Origin: Bacillota bacterium
Lineage (GTDB): Bacteria > Bacillota > Clostridia > Oscillospirales > JAKOTC01
Reading direction: 5' to 3'
NCBI GenBank assembly: GCA_029776465.1
Contig: JAKOTC010000139.1
Span: forward strand, 1-7,028
DNA: 7,028 bases
The notes below the pieces were generated by a model that had not been told where the DNA came from, searched no databases, and saw only the letters and a program-made list of their open reading frames with translations. The stretch's first letter is position 1. Every line of letters begins with the position of its first letter. Positions 4,769 through 7,028 of the stretch are shown here, piece by piece. Both the position numbers and the translations under genes were made by a program.

Positions 4769-6484
4769 TTACCCTTTTATCAGTTTGCTGACTGCCCGTT
4801 CAATCTCCTGACAGGCTGACCCGCAGGAAACCTCGCAATCGGATTTCACCGTCAGATAGGATTTCATCTTGGGCTCGGTACCGGAGGGGCGAATAATCAC
4901 CTGGGAACCGTCTGCCAGCTGATAGCTGAGCACATCCGACTTGGGAAGTTCGATGGGTTTCTTTTCACCGGTGGAAAGGATAATTTCCTCGGAAGCCTCA
5001 TAATCCTTGATGCTGACCACCCCACGCCCGGCGATCTCAGCCGGAGGATTTCGACGAAGCCCCACCATCAGGGCTTTCATCTGCTCCATTCCCTCCACGC
5101 CCTCAAAATCGAAGTTGAGCACCTTATTCATATAGTGACCGTAACGGTCGTAGATATCTTTCATGACCTGAACCAGGGTTTTATTTTGCTTTTTGTAAAA
5201 GGCGGCCATTTCACAAATCAGCATGGTTGCCACCACAGCGTCTTTATCCCGGACATGGCTGCCCAGCAGATAACCATAGCTCTCTTCAAAAGCAATCAGG
5301 AAATCCTCTTCCCTGCCTTCTTTGGCCAGCTTGGTAACCGTTTCCCCTACATATTTAAATCCGGTCAGCACCTGCTTGACCTCCACGCCGTAAGCGGCTC
5401 CGATCGCATCGGCCAGACAGGAACTGACAATGCTCTTAATGGCAACCGGGCGGGCAGGCATGGTGCCGTTGGCTTTCCGCTGAGAGAAAACATATTCGAA
5501 CATTAAGCATCCCACTTCGTTTCCGGTCATCAGCTTGTAGGATCCGTCCGCGTCCCGCACTGCGATCCCTGTCCGATCGGCATCGGGGTCTGTGGCAATC
5601 AGCAGATCGGCTCCGGTTTTCTTACAGGCTTTCAGACCTTCCTCCAGCGCCTCTTTAAATTCCGGGTTGGGATAAGGGCAGGTGGGGAAATTGCCGTCCG
5701 GCTGCTCCTGAGAGGCCACCACATGCACATCTGTCATGCCGATCCGCTTCAGAATCTCTCGAACCGGCTTATTGCCTGTGCCGTTGAGGGGGGTATAAAC
5801 CAGTTTCAAACCTGAATTTTTACAGATGCCGGGATGAATCGCCTTCTTTTCCACTTCCCCGAGGTAGATATCAAGCAGCTCTTTACCCACCAGGGTCACC
5901 CGCCCGCTTTGGATGGCCTCTTCCAGAGAAACGGATTTGACATCCTTAAAAATATCCACCCGGTCAATGGCCTGAATGACCTTTTCCGAATCCTCCACCG
6001 AAAGCTGGCTTCCGTCGGGACCATAGGCTTTATAACCGTTGTATTTTGACGGATTGTGGCTGGCCGTAACCATCACGCCGCCATGGCATTTTAGATGGCG
6101 AATCGCAAAGGATACCACCGGAGTGGGAACCAAGCTGTCAAACAAATAGGTTTTTATGCCGTTCTCCGCAAAAATTCGGGCAGCATATTCGGCAAAAAGG
6201 TCCGATTTGATGCGGGAGTCATGCCCGATCACAACAGCGGGATCGGAATAGGTTTGAATGAGATAATCGGCAAAGCCCTGCGTGGCCCGTCCGACAGTAT
6301 AAATATTCATTCGATTGCTGCCGGCGCTGATCACCCCGCGAAGCCCGGCGGTTCCGAAGCGAAGCTCACCATAAAACCTTTCGCGAATCTCAGCATCATT
6401 TTCCTCTATATTTTTCAGCTCTGCGGCCAGTTCCGGATCTTTCACATGATCACGCCACAACTGATAATTCTCCAAATAAGTCAA
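4769..6484 (-). CDS. pgcA: alpha-phosphoglucomutase / phosphomannomutase
   Basis: A 571-residue member of the alpha-D-phosphohexomutase superfamily, close in length to Bacillus PgcA (about 581 aa). It interconverts glucose 6-phosphate and glucose 1-phosphate via a phosphoserine, feeding UDP-glucose and envelope or storage polysaccharide synthesis. The four signature loops are present in order: phosphoserine loop TASHNP with Ser142; metal loop DPDADR (299-304); sugar-specificity loop EESYG (400-404); phosphate-binding loop RPSGTEPK (532-539). FGTAGLRG (43-50) is the family's N-terminal motif. The start is TTG 6484, placed 8 bases after GGGAGG (6498-6493). It is transcribed alone on the minus strand, from a probable promoter at 6530-6558 to the shared terminator at 4726-4754. 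Relatives in this branch include phosphopentomutase-like enzymes and phosphomannomutases, so substrate choice is inferred. Confidence 0.94.
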   Translation of the reverse strand: MTYLENYQLWRDHVKDPELAAELKNIEENDAEIRERFYGELRFGTAGLRGVISAGSNRMNIYTVGRATQGFADYLIQTYSDPAVVIGHDSRIKSDLFAEYAARIFAENGIKTYLFDSLVPTPVVSFAIRHLKCHGGVMVTASHNPSKYNGYKAYGPDGSQLSVEDSEKVIQAIDRVDIFKDVKSVSLEEAIQSGRVTLVGKELLDIYLGEVEKKAIHPGICKNSGLKLVYTPLNGTGNKPVREILKRIGMTDVHVVASQEQPDGNFPTCPYPNPEFKEALEEGLKACKKTGADLLIATDPDADRTGIAVRDADGSYKLMTGNEVGCLMFEYVFSQRKANGTMPARPVAIKSIVSSCLADAIGAAYGVEVKQVLTGFKYVGETVTKLAKEGREEDFLIAFEESYGYLLGSHVRDKDAVVATMLICEMAAFYKKQNKTLVQVMKDIYDRYGHYMNKVLNFDFEGVEGMEQMKALMVGLRRNPPAEIAGRGVVSIKDYEASEEIILSTGEKKPIELPKSDVLSYQLADGSQVIIRPSGTEPKMKSYLTVKSDCEVSCGSACQEIERAVSKLIKG

Positions 6485-6492
6485 CGCAAATG

Positions 6493-6498
6493 CCTCCC
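6493..6498 (-). promoter_or_regulatory. ribosome binding site that decides the pgcA TTG start
   Basis: On the minus strand GGGAGG occupies 6498-6493, 8 bases before the TTG at 6484-6482. There is no in-frame ATG or GTG between them, so the TTG is selected. Confidence 0.8.
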
Positions 6499-6529
6499 TA
6501 TTAATCTCTGAAGATTGCTGGACATATAT

Positions 6530-6558
6530 ACTTTATTTCAAAACCAGGATAAAGTCAA
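6530..6558 (-). promoter_or_regulatory. probable sigma-A promoter of pgcA
   Basis: On the minus strand, -35 TTGACT (6558-6553, 5 of 6 consensus) is followed by a 17-base spacer and TAAAGT (6535-6530, 4 of 6). Transcription would begin near 6523, giving a leader of about 38 nt. The weak -10 makes this less certain than the rpsF promoter. Confidence 0.5.
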
Positions 6559-6661
6559 GTAATCTCCTCTTGGGTGCAACCAATTTACCGCTTGATGATA
6601 GATTGTTCTCACCCATAATCTGAAATGAGTCCAAACATTTTGCCACCATCTGTTGAAAGAG

Positions 6662-6690
6662 CTGTTTTTAGTGTAAACAATATAAAACAG
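6662..6690. repeat. inverted repeat just upstream of the rpsF promoter
   Basis: CTGTTTT (6662-6668) and AAAACAG (6684-6690) are perfect 7-bp inverted copies separated by 15 bases (TAGTGTAAACAATAT). The right arm ends 12 bases before the rpsF -35. Position and symmetry fit an operator-like site, but no known regulator motif is identified. Confidence 0.45.
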
Positions 6691-6702
6691 TATAATCCAC
6701 TA

Positions 6703-6731
6703 TTGACAAAAAGGTGCTTATCCATTATAAT
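6703..6731 (+). promoter_or_regulatory. strong consensus sigma-A promoter of rpsF
   Basis: Perfect -35 TTGACA (6703-6708), a 17-base spacer and perfect -10 TATAAT (6726-6731). Transcription would begin near 6738, giving a leader of about 73 nt ahead of the rpsF ATG. Confidence 0.92.
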
Positions 6732-6761
6732 GAATCTGTTATAGGCAAATATCAAAGCCTG

Positions 6762-6801
6762 TTCCTTGCTTTCGAAAGAAAGCCTAATGTCCAAAAGGAG
6801 G
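6762..6801 (+). promoter_or_regulatory. rpsF leader hairpin with possible Shine-Dalgarno sequestration
   Basis: GCTTTC (6768-6773), tetraloop GAAA and GAAAGC (6778-6783) form a perfect 6-bp hairpin with a GNRA loop. Immediately before it, TTCCTT (6762-6767) can pair with AAGGAG (6795-6800) of the ribosome binding site (five Watson-Crick pairs plus one G-U). Together this gives a longer stem with an 11-base bulge (6784-6794) on the 3' side. Leaders that bind S6:S18 are known before rpsF in bacteria, usually with a conserved CCG in a bulge. That CCG is not seen here, so assignment to the known motif is not made. Confidence 0.45.
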
Positions 6802-6810
6802 TGCTTTTTA

Positions 6811-7028
6811 ATGACAGAACAACAGAGAGCTTATGAGTTCGCATTGGTCATTGATCCGGCCATTGGGGACGAGGCTGTTGCAGCAATGGTAGAGAAGTTT
6901 AAATCTCTGATCGCTGCAAATGGCGAGATCACTGGTGTTGATGAGTGGGGAAAACGCAGACTGGCCTATCCGATCAATTACAAGACCGAGGGCTATTATG
7001 TGTTCTACAATTTCACTACCAGCGATCA
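6811..7028 (+). CDS. rpsF: 30S ribosomal protein S6 (N-terminal 72 codons, truncated by window end)
   Basis: Encodes bS6, which binds the central domain of 16S rRNA together with S18 on the 30S platform. The visible 72 residues cover most of the usual ~95-residue ferredoxin-like fold: YEFALVIDP forms strand 1, a helix follows (about residues 20-36), and the family motif WGKRRLAYPINYKTEGYYVF (47-66) is clear. The ATG at 6811 follows AGGAGGTG (6796-6803), a near-complete anti-16S match, with 9 bases between AGGAGG and the start. It has its own strong promoter. In most Firmicutes rpsF is followed by ssb and rpsR, which would lie beyond the window. Confidence 0.97.
   Translation, partial: MTEQQRAYEFALVIDPAIGDEAVAAMVEKFKSLIAANGEITGVDEWGKRRLAYPINYKTEGYYVFYNFTTSD

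Larger units (their letters stand above)
6499..6810. other. 312-bp divergent intergenic region between pgcA and rpsF
   Basis: AT-rich non-coding region. From left to right it holds the pgcA leader, the probable minus-strand pgcA promoter (6530-6558), about 100 bases with no recognisable element (6559-6661), an inverted repeat (6662-6690), the strong rpsF promoter (6703-6731), and the rpsF leader (about 6738-6810) with a GNRA-capped hairpin and Shine-Dalgarno site. A 61-codon open frame on the minus strand (6794-6609) overlaps the rpsF promoter and leader and lacks coding character, so I do not call it a gene. Confidence 0.8.

Noticed and set aside
5135..6511. Plus-strand open frames antisense to pgcA (5135-5506, 5834-6049, 6095-6511)
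   Set aside because: They mirror the codon structure of pgcA, whose four catalytic motifs are intact, and they show no domain of their own.
6609..6794. Minus-strand open frame of 61 codons
   Set aside because: It covers the rpsF consensus promoter and leader in antisense, lacks a good ribosome binding site and has low-complexity composition. It is best explained as chance in AT-rich DNA.
1..7028. Mobile element, CRISPR array, toxin-antitoxin or defence system
   Set aside because: I found no transposase, integrase, spaced repeats, terminal inverted repeats with target duplications, or toxin/antitoxin pair. The gene content is housekeeping throughout.

Overview
The window looks like a chromosomal housekeeping segment from a low-to-mid GC Clostridia bacterium (Bacillota). 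An Oscillospirales/Ruminococcaceae-type genome is my best guess. The reasons are strong Shine-Dalgarno sites, frequent TTG and GTG starts (rpsU, yqeG, the TIM-barrel gene, pgcA), near-consensus sigma-A promoters, the Firmicutes gene order aroQ - Xaa-Pro peptidase - efp, and a CD1247-type Clostridia-specific zinc-ribbon protein after efp. Taxonomy is inferred from gene content only.

Layout. Positions 1-75 hold the first 25 codons of an unidentified minus-strand gene. Its probable promoter (193-221, minus) lies back to back with the very strong rpsU promoter (286-314, plus) in a 283-bp divergent region with several small inverted repeats. rpsU (359-529, ribosomal protein S21) ends at an intrinsic terminator (559-582). 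A compact plus-strand run follows: yqeG (HAD phosphatase, 636-1133), an endonuclease IV-like TIM-barrel protein (1136-2002), aroQ (2033-2470), a two-domain Xaa-Pro aminopeptidase (2501-3574), then efp with its own probable promoter (3671-4228) and a small acidic, cysteine-rich zinc-ribbon protein (4247-4711). A bidirectional terminator (4726-4754) separates this run from the convergent minus-strand pgcA (phosphoglucomutase, 4769-6484). A 312-bp divergent intergenic region (6499-6810) carries the pgcA and rpsF promoters. rpsF (ribosomal protein S6) starts at 6811 and runs off the window end.

How the genes fit together. S21, EF-P and S6 are translation components. EF-P relieves ribosome stalling at polyproline, and the neighbouring peptidase removes N-terminal residues that precede proline, a pairing also seen in Bacillus (yqhS-yqhT-efp). 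AroQ serves aromatic amino acid synthesis, YqeG is a candidate phosphatidylglycerophosphate phosphatase, the TIM-barrel protein is a possible DNA repair nuclease, and PgcA links glycolysis to nucleotide-sugar precursors for the envelope.

There is no mobile element, CRISPR array, tRNA, rRNA or defence system that I can support. The most interesting points are the endonuclease IV-like protein lacking one canonical metal ligand and the DTCH motif, the Cys/Asp/Glu-rich repeat protein tied to efp, a possible Shine-Dalgarno-sequestering leader before rpsF, and the lack of a clear promoter for the yqeG operon downstream of the rpsU terminator.
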